A stretch of 45,094 bases of DNA, taken from contig JAGOAF010000006.1 in assembly GCA_017984035.1 (NCBI GenBank), positions 1 through 45,094 of the forward strand. Direction: 5' to 3'. Position 1 is the first letter of the stretch. Each line of letters begins with the position of its first letter. This document shows, piece by piece, positions 17,627-25,914 of this stretch. The stretch comes from Flavobacterium sp. (GTDB taxonomy: Bacteria > Bacteroidota > Bacteroidia > Flavobacteriales > Flavobacteriaceae). The position numbers and the translations under genes were made by a program. A model generated the notes under the pieces. That model searched no databases. It was not told the DNA's origin and saw nothing but the letters and a program-made list of their open reading frames with translations.

Positions 17627-18520
17627 TTATACGTTTTTCAAATTGATAATTTCTTGTTCTGTAAGCATTCTCCAATTGCCTCGCGGTAAATTCTTTTTAG
17701 TTAAACCTGCAAATGCAACGCGGTCAATTCGCAATACATTATAATCGAAGTTTTCAAAGATAGAACGTACCACTTTTACATTGGAAGAACGTAATTTAAG
17801 TCCGATTTCACTCTTAGGTTCGTTATCGATATAACTTACTTCTTCTACAAATACGCGGTGACCATCTAATACCAATCCTTTGCTAATTTTTTCCAAATCT
17901 TCGTATTTCAAATTTTTATCTAAGGAAACTTGGTAAATTTTGGATGATTTTTGATTAGGCAAGGTAAATTTTCTAATCATATCCGTGTCATTGGTAAACA
18001 ATAACAATCCGGTTGTATTTTTATCCATTCGGCCTACGGCACCAATTTTGGAAGTTGTAGCTCCACGAACCAATTCCAAAACATTACGAAATTCTTGACC
18101 TTCGTCTAGTGCTGTCGTAAAGTTTTTTGGTTTGTTCAAAAGGATGTATTCTTTTTTCTCTGGTGTTAATTGTACTCCGTCAAAATTAACGGTATCGGTA
18201 ATTTTTACTAAATACCCCATTTCAGTTACAGGAACTCCATTTACTTTTACATTTCCTGATTGGATGTAAATATCAGCATCGCGACGAGAGCATACCCCTG
18301 AGTTTGCGATGTATTTATTCAAACGTATTTCGTCAGCCGCCTTAGCTCTTTTAGGAGCTTGATTCGGTTTTTTAGCTACTTTACTAGCTTCAACTTCGGC
18401 AACTTTTGTGTTGATTTTAGCCTTTTTTGGACCCTGCGCACGCTTTTGCATCGCTGGCTTTGGCTTATTTGAATTTGGTCTAGAACTATTGGTTCTTCCA
18501 CCACCTCTATTAGTATTCAT
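17627..18520 (-). CDS. rRNA pseudouridine synthase, RluB/RsuA type
   Basis: Converts a uridine in rRNA to pseudouridine. A lysine/proline-rich disordered N-terminal extension (about 65 residues) precedes an S4 RNA-binding domain (RLNKYIANSGVCSRRDADIY). The catalytic domain has GAVGRMDKNTTGLLLFTND with the catalytic Asp. The ATG at 18520 gives 297 residues starting MNTNRGGGRTN; the open frame runs further to a TTG at 18574, which I reject. The exact target position is not evident: RluB, RluE, RluF and RsuA share the motifs, and this protein looks nearest RluB/RluF. It follows the UbiA gene on the same strand after 115 bp. Confidence 0.92.
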   Translation of the reverse strand: MNTNRGGGRTNSSRPNSNKPKPAMQKRAQGPKKAKINTKVAEVEASKVAKKPNQAPKRAKAADEIRLNKYIANSGVCSRRDADIYIQSGNVKVNGVPVTEMGYLVKITDTVNFDGVQLTPEKKEYILLNKPKNFTTALDEGQEFRNVLELVRGATTSKIGAVGRMDKNTTGLLLFTNDTDMIRKFTLPNQKSSKIYQVSLDKNLKYEDLEKISKGLVLDGHRVFVEEVSYIDNEPKSEIGLKLRSSNVKVVRSIFENFDYNVLRIDRVAFAGLTKKNLPRGNWRMLTEQEIINLKNV

Positions 18521-18571
18521 GATAATTGGTAATTTTAATGCTGCATTCGGACGAAATTGTCCTTCAGCCTG

Positions 18572-18579
18572 CAAAGATA
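18572..18579 (-). promoter_or_regulatory. -7-like box for the rluB-like gene
   Basis: The minus strand reads TATCTTTG, matching TAnnTTTG, 52 nt before the ATG at 18520. The identical TATCTTTGC occurs before the diphosphomevalonate decarboxylase gene. No good TTG lies at the usual spacing. Confidence 0.4.
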
Positions 18580-18635
18580 GTATTTATATCCTTGAGAAAC
18601 GATTTTAGAATCAAAGAGTTGAAAAGCGGTAGCTG

Positions 18636-19592
18636 TTAGATAATGTGTAACAACCGTTTTCCATGCCACAAAACGGATGGATTGATTAACACGACGCAAA
18701 AGACACCGGCTACGATGAGGAACTTTAAAACATTATGCAATCGAAGAAATTGTTCTTTTTGGGTAGCTTTTTGTAAAGCCAAAACAAAGATAACGAGAAC
18801 AATTAGACAACCGTAAAAGTAAGTGTCCATATAGCCTACATCATAAATTTCAATTAAAATATATACAGGAAGAACTGTAGTAATAATTAATACCGAAATT
18901 ATATTTTTCGAAAATTTTTCACCGTAAACAATGGGAATGGTTTTGTAATTATTGGCTAGATCGCCTTTAAGGTTCTCTAAATCTTTGATCATTTCTCGAA
19001 TGAGTAATAACAAAAACAAAAAGCTTGCATGTGCAAAAATGACAGCTAATTGGCTACTGTAATTTTCGATTTCTTCAAATGGAATTTGGTTATAATAATA
19101 CAACAGGATGGCGAAAAATGGTAAAACCGCTAAAAAGGCCGACATTAAATTCCCGATAAAAGGTTGTTTTTTGATTTTATGGGAATAGAACCAAATCAGG
19201 AAAATGTACATTGAAAAAAATAGAAAGGCACGCCAGGAAACAAATAACGCCATTAATGCAACTATAAAGTTGAGCGTAAAATAGACATTCAATTTGGTTT
19301 TTTGACTCACCAACCGATCGAGCATGGATTTATTTGGGCGATTGATCAAATCTTTTTTACTGTCATAAAAATTATTAATGATATAACCCGAAGCAATAGT
19401 CAAAGCCGAGGCAAAAACTAAAATAAATAAATTAAAGTCGAGTAGTATGTTTAGCGCTCTTTGCTCAGGTGCCAAGATAAAAATGGCTGATAAGTATTGC
19501 GCTAGAATAATAATGGGAATGTTGTAGCCTCTTACCACAGAAAACAAGCTGATAATTTTCTTAATCACCAATTTGTTCGCTTTGCTTAGCAT
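18636..19592 (-). CDS. UbiA family prenyltransferase (geranylgeranylglycerol-phosphate geranylgeranyltransferase-like)
   Basis: 318 residues with about eight or nine membrane segments. The first Asp-rich motif of the superfamily is seen in GYIINNFYDSKKDLINRPNKS (about residues 64-84), and a second in REMIKDLENLKGDLANNYKT. UbiA enzymes join an isoprenoid diphosphate to an acceptor. Being next to two mevalonate-pathway genes, and lacking features of menaquinone MenA or heme CtaB/CyoE, it resembles the group annotated as digeranylgeranylglyceryl-phosphate synthase, but the acceptor is an inference. It overlaps no gene and follows the kinase by 24 bp, so it is probably one operon with it. Confidence 0.85.
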   Translation of the reverse strand: MLSKANKLVIKKIISLFSVVRGYNIPIIILAQYLSAIFILAPEQRALNILLDFNLFILVFASALTIASGYIINNFYDSKKDLINRPNKSMLDRLVSQKTKLNVYFTLNFIVALMALFVSWRAFLFFSMYIFLIWFYSHKIKKQPFIGNLMSAFLAVLPFFAILLYYYNQIPFEEIENYSSQLAVIFAHASFLFLLLLIREMIKDLENLKGDLANNYKTIPIVYGEKFSKNIISVLIITTVLPVYILIEIYDVGYMDTYFYGCLIVLVIFVLALQKATQKEQFLRLHNVLKFLIVAGVFCVVLINPSVLWHGKRLLHII

Positions 19593-19616
19593 TATAGGGT
19601 TGTTAAATGATTGTAA

Positions 19617-20555
19617 TTAAAATTGGTACACCACTTCTAATTTGTAGTCTTTCAAAGAAGCCTTGGCGCGTTCTAAATCTTCTGTAAATCCTAGGATATA
19701 GCCACCGCCACCTGAACCACACAATTTTAAATAGTAGTCATTGGTGTCAATTCCTTTTTGCCAAATCGCATGAAATTCTTCTGGGATCATCGGTTTGAAA
19801 TGACTCAAAACTACTTTTGATAGTTTTTTAGTATTGGCAAACAATGATTTCATATCGCCACCTAAGAAATTCTCTACACAGGAATCAGTATATTTTACAA
19901 ACTGTGTTTTAAGCATGTTTCGGAAACCTTGATCTTTTAAGTTTTCCATGAAAATATTTACCATTGGCGCAGTTTCACCTACAATTCCAGAGTCGATTAA
20001 GAAAACAGCTCCTTTGCCATCTAGACTTTGTGTTGGAATGCCCGTAGCTTCAATATTGTCTTTGGAGTTAATTAGAATAGGAATGCTTAAATAACTGTTT
20101 AAAGGATCCAAACCGGAACTTTTTCCATGAAAGAAACTTTCCATTTGAGAAAAAATAGTTTTCAATTCTAACAATTTCTCACGAGTTAGGTTTTCTAAAA
20201 CGGTGATTTTATTTTGGGCATATTTGTCGTAAATCGCAGCAACTAAAGCACCGCTACTTCCCACACCATAACCTTGAGGAATGCTGGAGTCAAAGTACAT
20301 TCCATTTTCAACGTCTTGCTCTAAAGTAACTAAATCAAATTGTACTAGACTAGGCTGTTCAACAGCTAAATTTTTCAAATGTGCCACAAAACGTTTCAAA
20401 TGTCCATTAGAAGAAATAGCTTCTTCCGAAGGATTTTGGTCTGTTTTTAAAGCTCCATTGTAAAAATTATATGGGATAGAAAGTCCTTTGGAGTCTTGGA
20501 TAATTCCGTATTCACCAAAGAGTAATATTTTTGAATAAAATAAAGGTCCTTTCAT
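19617..20555 (-). CDS. GHMP kinase, probable mevalonate kinase
   Basis: 312 residues. The GHMP glycine-rich ATP loop is PQGYGVGSSGALVAAIYD (about 94-111), the N-terminal FYSKILLFGEYGIIQDSKG resembles the KxxLFGEH segment of mevalonate kinases, and the C-terminal KLCGSGGGGYILGF is GHMP motif 3. It would phosphorylate mevalonate (or phosphomevalonate) with ATP in the cytoplasm. The neighbour 8 bp upstream encodes diphosphomevalonate decarboxylase, which supports the pathway but does not decide which of the two kinase steps it catalyses. Confidence 0.85.
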   Translation of the reverse strand: MKGPLFYSKILLFGEYGIIQDSKGLSIPYNFYNGALKTDQNPSEEAISSNGHLKRFVAHLKNLAVEQPSLVQFDLVTLEQDVENGMYFDSSIPQGYGVGSSGALVAAIYDKYAQNKITVLENLTREKLLELKTIFSQMESFFHGKSSGLDPLNSYLSIPILINSKDNIEATGIPTQSLDGKGAVFLIDSGIVGETAPMVNIFMENLKDQGFRNMLKTQFVKYTDSCVENFLGGDMKSLFANTKKLSKVVLSHFKPMIPEEFHAIWQKGIDTNDYYLKLCGSGGGGYILGFTEDLERAKASLKDYKLEVVYQF

Positions 20556-20563
20556 AGTGCTGA

Positions 20564-21652
20564 TTAATCAATTAATTGACTTCCAATTCCGATTTCATCA
20601 CAAATATACTGACCATTTTGACAATAGCCAACTAATTCGTCCTGAATAAATTGCAATACTTTTTCTTTTACTTGATTTGGATAAAGAATGTGAACATTGG
20701 CCCCGGCGTCTAAAGTAAAACAAACGGGAGTTTTGGTCTCATTTCTAAACTGCCAAATGCGATTGATAATTTCTAGCGTGTTGGGTTTCATTAGGATGAA
20801 ATATGGCATTGAAGTCATCATCATAGCGTGTAGTGTCAAGGCTTCGTTTTCAACAACTGCAATGAACTGCTCTAAATTCCCTGATTCAAAAACAGCAATC
20901 AGTTGGTCTAAATTTTCATGAGCTTGAGCAAATCTTCTTTCTGCATATGGGTGATTGTGCATTAAATCGTGACCCAATGTGCTGGACACTTGTTTTTCGC
21001 CCTTATCTACTAAAAGTATCGTGTCTTGATAATTCTTGAAATTATCATGAATTGCGTGTGGGAATTCTACTCCAAATAAATCAGAACTTCCAGGAATATT
21101 GGCTTGGTTTCCCCAAACAACTACTTGTCCTTTTACACTTCTACAAGCGCTACCTGATCCTAAACGGGCTAAAAAAGAGGCTTTTTGGTAAAAATAATCT
21201 TCGGTCATTGCAGGATTCAATTCCTTTTCCAAACTCATTAAGTTCATTGCCAATGCTGCCATTCCGGATGCCGAAGAGGCAATTCCAGAACTGTGTGGAA
21301 ACGTATTTTGAGTATCTATTGTAAAATGATAATCTTTTAAAAAAGGCAAATAGGGCTGAATTCGCTCTAAAAATTTCCGAATTTTTGGTTTAAAATCTTC
21401 TTTTGGTTTTCCCTCAAAAAGCAAATCAAAAGAAAAACCTGGATTTACATTTTGTTTTTTGACGAAAGCCAATTGGGTAATCGTTTTACAATTATTCAAG
21501 GTAAAACTGACCGAAGGATTTGCAGGAATTTGATTTTCTTTTTTCCCCCAATACTTTACTAACGCAATATTACTTGGCGCCGACCATTGAAAAACACCTT
21601 GGTCTATAGAATGGGTATAGGGAGCTGGAATAAAATCGTTTGCTGTAACCAT
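20564..21652 (-). CDS. mvaD: diphosphomevalonate decarboxylase
   Basis: Catalyses ATP-dependent decarboxylation of mevalonate diphosphate to isopentenyl diphosphate. The signature SAPSNIALVKYWGKKENQIPA and PSVSFTLNN lie near the N-terminus. The GHMP loop is FPHSSGIASSASGMAALAMN, followed by LARLGSGSACRSVKGQVVVWG, and FTLDAGANVHILYP sits near the end. The open frame extends to a TTG at 21670, but the ATG at 21652 gives the natural N-terminus (362 residues). First gene of the mvaD-kinase-UbiA unit. A mevalonate rather than DXP route is thereby indicated for at least part of isoprenoid synthesis. Confidence 0.94.
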   Translation of the reverse strand: MVTANDFIPAPYTHSIDQGVFQWSAPSNIALVKYWGKKENQIPANPSVSFTLNNCKTITQLAFVKKQNVNPGFSFDLLFEGKPKEDFKPKIRKFLERIQPYLPFLKDYHFTIDTQNTFPHSSGIASSASGMAALAMNLMSLEKELNPAMTEDYFYQKASFLARLGSGSACRSVKGQVVVWGNQANIPGSSDLFGVEFPHAIHDNFKNYQDTILLVDKGEKQVSSTLGHDLMHNHPYAERRFAQAHENLDQLIAVFESGNLEQFIAVVENEALTLHAMMMTSMPYFILMKPNTLEIINRIWQFRNETKTPVCFTLDAGANVHILYPNQVKEKVLQFIQDELVGYCQNGQYICDEIGIGSQLID

Positions 21653-21667
21653 GATTGAAAATTTTAG

Positions 21668-21675
21668 CAAAGATA
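21668..21675 (-). promoter_or_regulatory. -7-like box of the mvaD operon
   Basis: The minus strand reads TATCTTTG (consensus TAnnTTTG), 15 nt before the mvaD start at 21652. No matching TTG box was found, so this is supported by one element only. Confidence 0.4.
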
Positions 21676-21756
21676 CTTTTTTTGCTGAATTGGTTTTGGG
21701 TTTATTTTGGCAATTGAAAAGAAAGTTTTGACTAAATTTGATTCAAATTATACAAA

Positions 21757-22233
21757 ATGAACAAAATCTCTCGTATTGCAATTGGCGTTATTATTTGTTT
21801 GGCTGTTGGGTATCTTTCTGGAATGGTTACACGTACATCGATAACGACTTGGTATGCTACTTTGGTGAAACCTAGTTTTAATCCGCCCAATTGGATTTTC
21901 GCACCGGTTTGGACTTCGTTGTATGTAATGATGGGTATTGCTGCAGGACTAATTTGGAATCAAATTCCATCTCAAAAAGAGGCTGTTACTAAAGCCTTAC
22001 AATTTTTTGCCATTCAATTAGTTTTGAACGCTCTTTGGTCGTATTTGTTTTTTGGAATGCACAATTTAATGTTGGCCACTATAGAAGTTGTTTTGCTATG
22101 GCTTATGATTTTTGAAACCTATTCTCAATTTGCTAAAATCAACAAAACGGCTAGTTATTTAATGCTGCCGTATTTGGCTTGGGTGAGTTTCGCTTCGGTA
22201 TTGACAGCTAGTATTTGGTGGTTGAATAATTAA
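21757..22233 (+). CDS. tspO: TspO/MBR family tryptophan-rich sensory protein
   Basis: 158 residues with five predicted membrane helices. Family motifs WYATLVKPSFNPPNWIFAPVWTSLY (about 32-56) and ALWSYLFFGMHN (about 96-107) are clear, and the C-terminal helix contains WVSFASVLTASIWWLN. Members bind tetrapyrroles or sterols and are linked to porphyrin handling and stress; the function here is not shown. It starts at ATG 21757, divergent from mvaD, and ends without an obvious terminator. Confidence 0.95.
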   Translation: MNKISRIAIGVIICLAVGYLSGMVTRTSITTWYATLVKPSFNPPNWIFAPVWTSLYVMMGIAAGLIWNQIPSQKEAVTKALQFFAIQLVLNALWSYLFFGMHNLMLATIEVVLLWLMIFETYSQFAKINKTASYLMLPYLAWVSFASVLTASIWWLNN

Positions 22234-22310
22234 CACGTACCCATTTGAATAAAATAAATTTATAAGATTTGATTGGAACCCATTCGTAAAAGGCGCAACA
22301 TAAAACTATT

Positions 22311-22949
22311 CTAATTCACATTTAAAGGAAAGATCATTATAGTATCTATACAAATTCCATTTTTATGAGCTGGTTGCCATCTTGGCATTTTTTGAAAAAC
22401 TTTTTTTGCTTCCTTTTCTAATTTTTCATCATTTACTTCAATAAGTTTCATAAAATTTCCAACACCATTTGAATCAATTTTGAATTGAATTTTTAACATG
22501 CCATGAAAATTTCCAAGAGTGAGATTTTTTGCCATAAATACATAAAATTTCTCTATTCCTCCTTCGTATAAAGGATCTAATTCTGAAAATGAATAAAAAT
22601 AGTCTAAAATGCTTTCTTCAATTTCATTTCCGTCAATTGAAACTAAAGTCCTACTATCATCTTCATTTAATAAGAATTTAGCTTTAGTTGTAACAGAGTC
22701 TTTTATAATGAGAAATTCATTTAAGTCATTATTGTAAGACGCAACTATTCTATTGTCTTTGTAGTATTTAGTTTCAGTCACATATTCTCCATCTAAAAAC
22801 TCCATTACTATCTCGATATCCTTATCTTTACTCTTTAATTTCCAGACACCTGTTTTTTGGTTTTCTTTGTTAATTTGATTAAATTTTACGTTTTGACCAT
22901 TCATTACTAATGAAAGGAAAACTAATAGTGTTAAGATGATTCTATTCAT
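22311..22949 (-). CDS. exported protein with TonB-like C-terminal domain
   Basis: The open frame continues upstream into the flavoprotein gene, but the ATG at 22949 gives a signal peptide (MNRIILTLLVFLSLVMNGQ) and 212 residues. The middle (VWKLKSKDKDIEIVMEFLDG) has the look of the toxin-antitoxin-like MORN repeats common in Bacteroidota. The last 75 residues (KIQFKIDSNGVGNFMKLIEV, then AKKVFQKMPRWQPAHKNG) match the TonB C-terminal pattern. Role is unknown: it lacks the N-terminal membrane anchor of a real TonB and may be periplasmic. It starts 4 bp after the upstream flavoprotein stop. Confidence 0.75.
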   Translation of the reverse strand: MNRIILTLLVFLSLVMNGQNVKFNQINKENQKTGVWKLKSKDKDIEIVMEFLDGEYVTETKYYKDNRIVASYNNDLNEFLIIKDSVTTKAKFLLNEDDSRTLVSIDGNEIEESILDYFYSFSELDPLYEGGIEKFYVFMAKNLTLGNFHGMLKIQFKIDSNGVGNFMKLIEVNDEKLEKEAKKVFQKMPRWQPAHKNGICIDTIMIFPLNVN

Positions 22950-22953
22950 ATAA

Positions 22954-24168
22954 TTATTTTGTAATTGATTCAGAGACAATAAACCCAGATGTCCAGGCAT
23001 TTTGGAAGTTGAATCCTCCTGTTATGGCATCAATATTGACAATTTCACCTGCAAAATACAGACTGGGGTGCAATTTGCTTTCCATAGTTTTGAAATTGAT
23101 TTCTTTTAAATCTATTCCGCCTGCGGTAACAAATTCGTCTTTAAAAGTGCTTTTGCCGTTGACTTGAAAAATGCCTTTGGTGAGTTGACTCGCTAAGTTG
23201 TGCAATTGAATTTTGGATAAATCAGCCCATTTGGTTTCTGCACCAATTCCTGAAGCGAGAACCAAACTTTCCCACAACCTATTTTGTATTTCCAATGGCG
23301 ATTTTTTGGCTACTGTTTTTTTAGCGTGCTCTTGTTTGAGTTCTTTCAAAAGCGTTTCTGCTTCTTCAGTTTCGATATCGTTAAGCCAATTAACTTCTAT
23401 GGCAAATTGGTAGTTTTTATCGTTTAAAATACGGGCGCCCCAAGCCGATAATTTTAAAATGGCAGGGCCACTCATTCCCCAATGGGTAATTAATAAAGGA
23501 CCGGTTGACTCCAGTTTACTGCCCATTACTTTGACACTCACTTGGGTTGCAATACCAGGTAATTCCTTGATTCGGGAATCTTTGATGTTAAAGGTAAATA
23601 GGGAAGGTACAGGTGTAATTATAACATGCCCGAAAGTATGTAACAAATCCCAAATTTTCGGATTACTTCCGGTGGCCAAAATCAATTTTTCGGCTATATA
23701 ATTTCCGGTTTGCGTTTCGATTTTCCAACAATTGTCTTTTTTAAAAATGGATTGTACACTTTGTCCCGTTAAGATGGTAATGCCTAATTGATGACTAGCT
23801 GTTAAAAAACAATCAATGATGGTTTGAGAAGAATTGGAAACGGGAAATAGGCGACCATCTTCTTCAATTTTAAGTTCGACACCATGTTTATCAAACCATT
23901 CGATGGTATCACCTGCGCCAAATTGATGAAATGGACCTCGCAGTTCTTTTTCGCCTCTGGGGTAAAATTTTACCAATTCATTAGGTTCAAAACAAGCATG
24001 GGTCACATTACAACGACCTCCACCTGAAATGCGAACTTTGGAAAGTACTTCTTTTCCGCGTTCTAAAATCGCCACTTTGAGTTTGGGATTGCGTTCCACA
24101 ATATTGATAGCTGAAAAAAATCCAGCAGCGCCACCTCCCACAACAATTATGTCAAAGTCTTGATTCAT
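22954..24168 (-). CDS. NAD(P)/FAD-dependent oxidoreductase, HI0933/YhiN family
   Basis: 404 residues. The Rossmann dinucleotide motif is IIVVGGGAAGFFSAINI (about 7-23), and the HI0933-family segments are KVRISGGGRCNVTHACFEPNELVKF (about 44-68, containing GGRCN) and, near the end, FAGEIVNIDAITGGFNFQNAW. Family members are flavoproteins of uncertain substrate; some reduce bile-acid or fatty-acid derivatives. Probably cytoplasmic. It starts 78 bp after the amylase-operon end, with a terminator in between, and overlaps no gene. Confidence 0.93.
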   Translation of the reverse strand: MNQDFDIIVVGGGAAGFFSAINIVERNPKLKVAILERGKEVLSKVRISGGGRCNVTHACFEPNELVKFYPRGEKELRGPFHQFGAGDTIEWFDKHGVELKIEEDGRLFPVSNSSQTIIDCFLTASHQLGITILTGQSVQSIFKKDNCWKIETQTGNYIAEKLILATGSNPKIWDLLHTFGHVIITPVPSLFTFNIKDSRIKELPGIATQVSVKVMGSKLESTGPLLITHWGMSGPAILKLSAWGARILNDKNYQFAIEVNWLNDIETEEAETLLKELKQEHAKKTVAKKSPLEIQNRLWESLVLASGIGAETKWADLSKIQLHNLASQLTKGIFQVNGKSTFKDEFVTAGGIDLKEINFKTMESKLHPSLYFAGEIVNIDAITGGFNFQNAWTSGFIVSESITK

Positions 24169-24196
24169 TTTTTGTTTTTGAACGACAAAGTTAAGA

Positions 24197-24227
24197 ATAA
24201 AAAAACGCCTTTATTACTAAAGGCGTT
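24197..24227 (-). terminator. terminator of the maltose/maltodextrin operon
   Basis: Minus-strand stem AACGCCTTTA/TAAAGGCGTT (24204-24227) followed by a T-run. It lies 20 nt after the last amylase gene. Confidence 0.85.
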
Positions 24228-24246
24228 GCTATAATTTATGTGGGTT

Positions 24247-25914
24247 TTATTTTTTTAATTCTAAAAGAACCAAATCATATTCTGAATCAACAGTCACTTT
24301 TCCATTCGTAACAACTGCCTCTTTTCCAGAATAGGCATCGATTACGGTTGCTCCATTTTGGAAGATAGTTCCGGTTGAAATCGTTTTTTTGCCTTTGGTT
24401 AGATCCAATCCCACAACTACTTGATCGCTATAATTTTCTTTAGAATATGTACGACTAAACACATAAGGACTAGCTGAAATTTTTTGATGAACACCAGCTC
24501 CTACTGCAGGGTGGTTTTTTCTAAACTGACCTAATTTTTGCCAGTGCGCCAAGGTTTTTTGAGTAGTTGGATTGTTTTTGATATCCTCCCAATTCATGAA
24601 TGAACGCAAAGTAGCATCGCCTTTTGTCCCTTCTATTACTAAATTACGTCCTGACTCGTCTCCGTAATACACTTGAGCCGTTCCAGGAGTTAGCAATAAT
24701 TTTGTAGCACTTTCAAAAGTTTTTTCTCTTTTACCGTCAAAAGGAGTAGAGTCGTCGTGAGACGAAACATAATTCAATACGCCAAATCCTTTTAAGTCAT
24801 TTTGTAATGTATTGGAGTAGTAGGAGAACAAACTTTCGTAGTCTTTTTTGGCTTCATTTTTAAATTCAAAATTGATTAAGCTGTTGAATCCATTGGCAAA
24901 ATAGTTCACTTTTTTATCGCCAAAATCATAATACAAACCTCCACTTATGTTATAACCCGATACTTCACCTGTGGTGTAAAAAGCAGTGTTGTCTAATACT
25001 TTTCCAGGATTGTTTTGTTTCCAAGAGGTAAAGGCATAATCGCACTGTTTTTTGAATTCGCCCCAAACACCTTCTTCAAGATGTTTTGTAGTATCAGCGC
25101 GGTATCCATCAATTCCGTATTCCGTGATGTAATCTGTCAGCCATTTGATGATGTAATATTTAGGTGCTCTAGGGTAGCCAGTACGTGCAAAGAAGGCGTC
25201 TAATTCTTTTACTTCTTGTTCATAGCGACCTTCTTTTTTCCATTTTTCGACTAAAGCTGTGGGCAATTCTACATTTTGTTCGCTCTCCGTTAGAATGTCT
25301 GGAAGATTCGCAACTAAGGTACAAGCAGTGGTGTTTTTATAATTTTTGTAATCGCAAGCAGGAGAAGTTCGCACCCAATTTTCTGGCCAAAGGGCATCTT
25401 GTGGTGTAACAGGCCCCGTGTGATTTATTACTCCGTCAAATACAATTCTAATTCCGTGTTGGTGTGCTTTTTCAACCATATTTTTTACCTCTTCAGCAGT
25501 CCCGAAATTAGGGTCTAAAGCCGTCCAGTCTTTTGCCCAATACCCATGAAAACCGTAGCTGAATCCTGTTCCTTCATCTGTTCCATCGTGAATCTGTTCG
25601 ACTAAAGGAGTCATCCAAATAGCATTAATTCCCAATTGGTCAAAATAACCTTCTTCGATTTTCTGGGTAATTCCTTTCACATCGCCACCCATAAAACCAC
25701 GCAATTTACCGGTTTCTTTATTTCGGTTGTAATTGATGTCGTTGCTAGAATCTCCGTTGTTAAAACGGTCGGTCAATAAGAAATAAAGATTGGCTCCTTC
25801 CCAAACAAATGGAGTAGCACTTGTTACTTTTTTAGTTTGCGCTTGAGTTGCATTTGGCAAAATGAATGCCGTCAAAAGGGCAACTAATAGAATGTTTTTT
25901 TTCATAGTGTTCAT
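24247..25914 (-). CDS. secreted alpha-amylase family glycoside hydrolase (GH13)
   Basis: 555 residues. A signal peptide (MNTMKKNILLVALLTAFILPNATQAQ) without lipobox suggests periplasmic or extracellular location. The four GH13 regions are visible: FDGVINHTG, YRADTTKH (nucleophile Asp), TTGEVSGY (acid/base Glu) and NYVSSHDDSTPF. It should cut alpha-1,4 glucans. Its ATG overlaps the upstream gene's stop (TAATG), which indicates translational coupling; a second ATG 3 codons on is also possible. Last gene of the minus-strand sugar cluster. Confidence 0.93.
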   Translation of the reverse strand: MNTMKKNILLVALLTAFILPNATQAQTKKVTSATPFVWEGANLYFLLTDRFNNGDSSNDINYNRNKETGKLRGFMGGDVKGITQKIEEGYFDQLGINAIWMTPLVEQIHDGTDEGTGFSYGFHGYWAKDWTALDPNFGTAEEVKNMVEKAHQHGIRIVFDGVINHTGPVTPQDALWPENWVRTSPACDYKNYKNTTACTLVANLPDILTESEQNVELPTALVEKWKKEGRYEQEVKELDAFFARTGYPRAPKYYIIKWLTDYITEYGIDGYRADTTKHLEEGVWGEFKKQCDYAFTSWKQNNPGKVLDNTAFYTTGEVSGYNISGGLYYDFGDKKVNYFANGFNSLINFEFKNEAKKDYESLFSYYSNTLQNDLKGFGVLNYVSSHDDSTPFDGKREKTFESATKLLLTPGTAQVYYGDESGRNLVIEGTKGDATLRSFMNWEDIKNNPTTQKTLAHWQKLGQFRKNHPAVGAGVHQKISASPYVFSRTYSKENYSDQVVVGLDLTKGKKTISTGTIFQNGATVIDAYSGKEAVVTNGKVTVDSEYDLVLLELKK

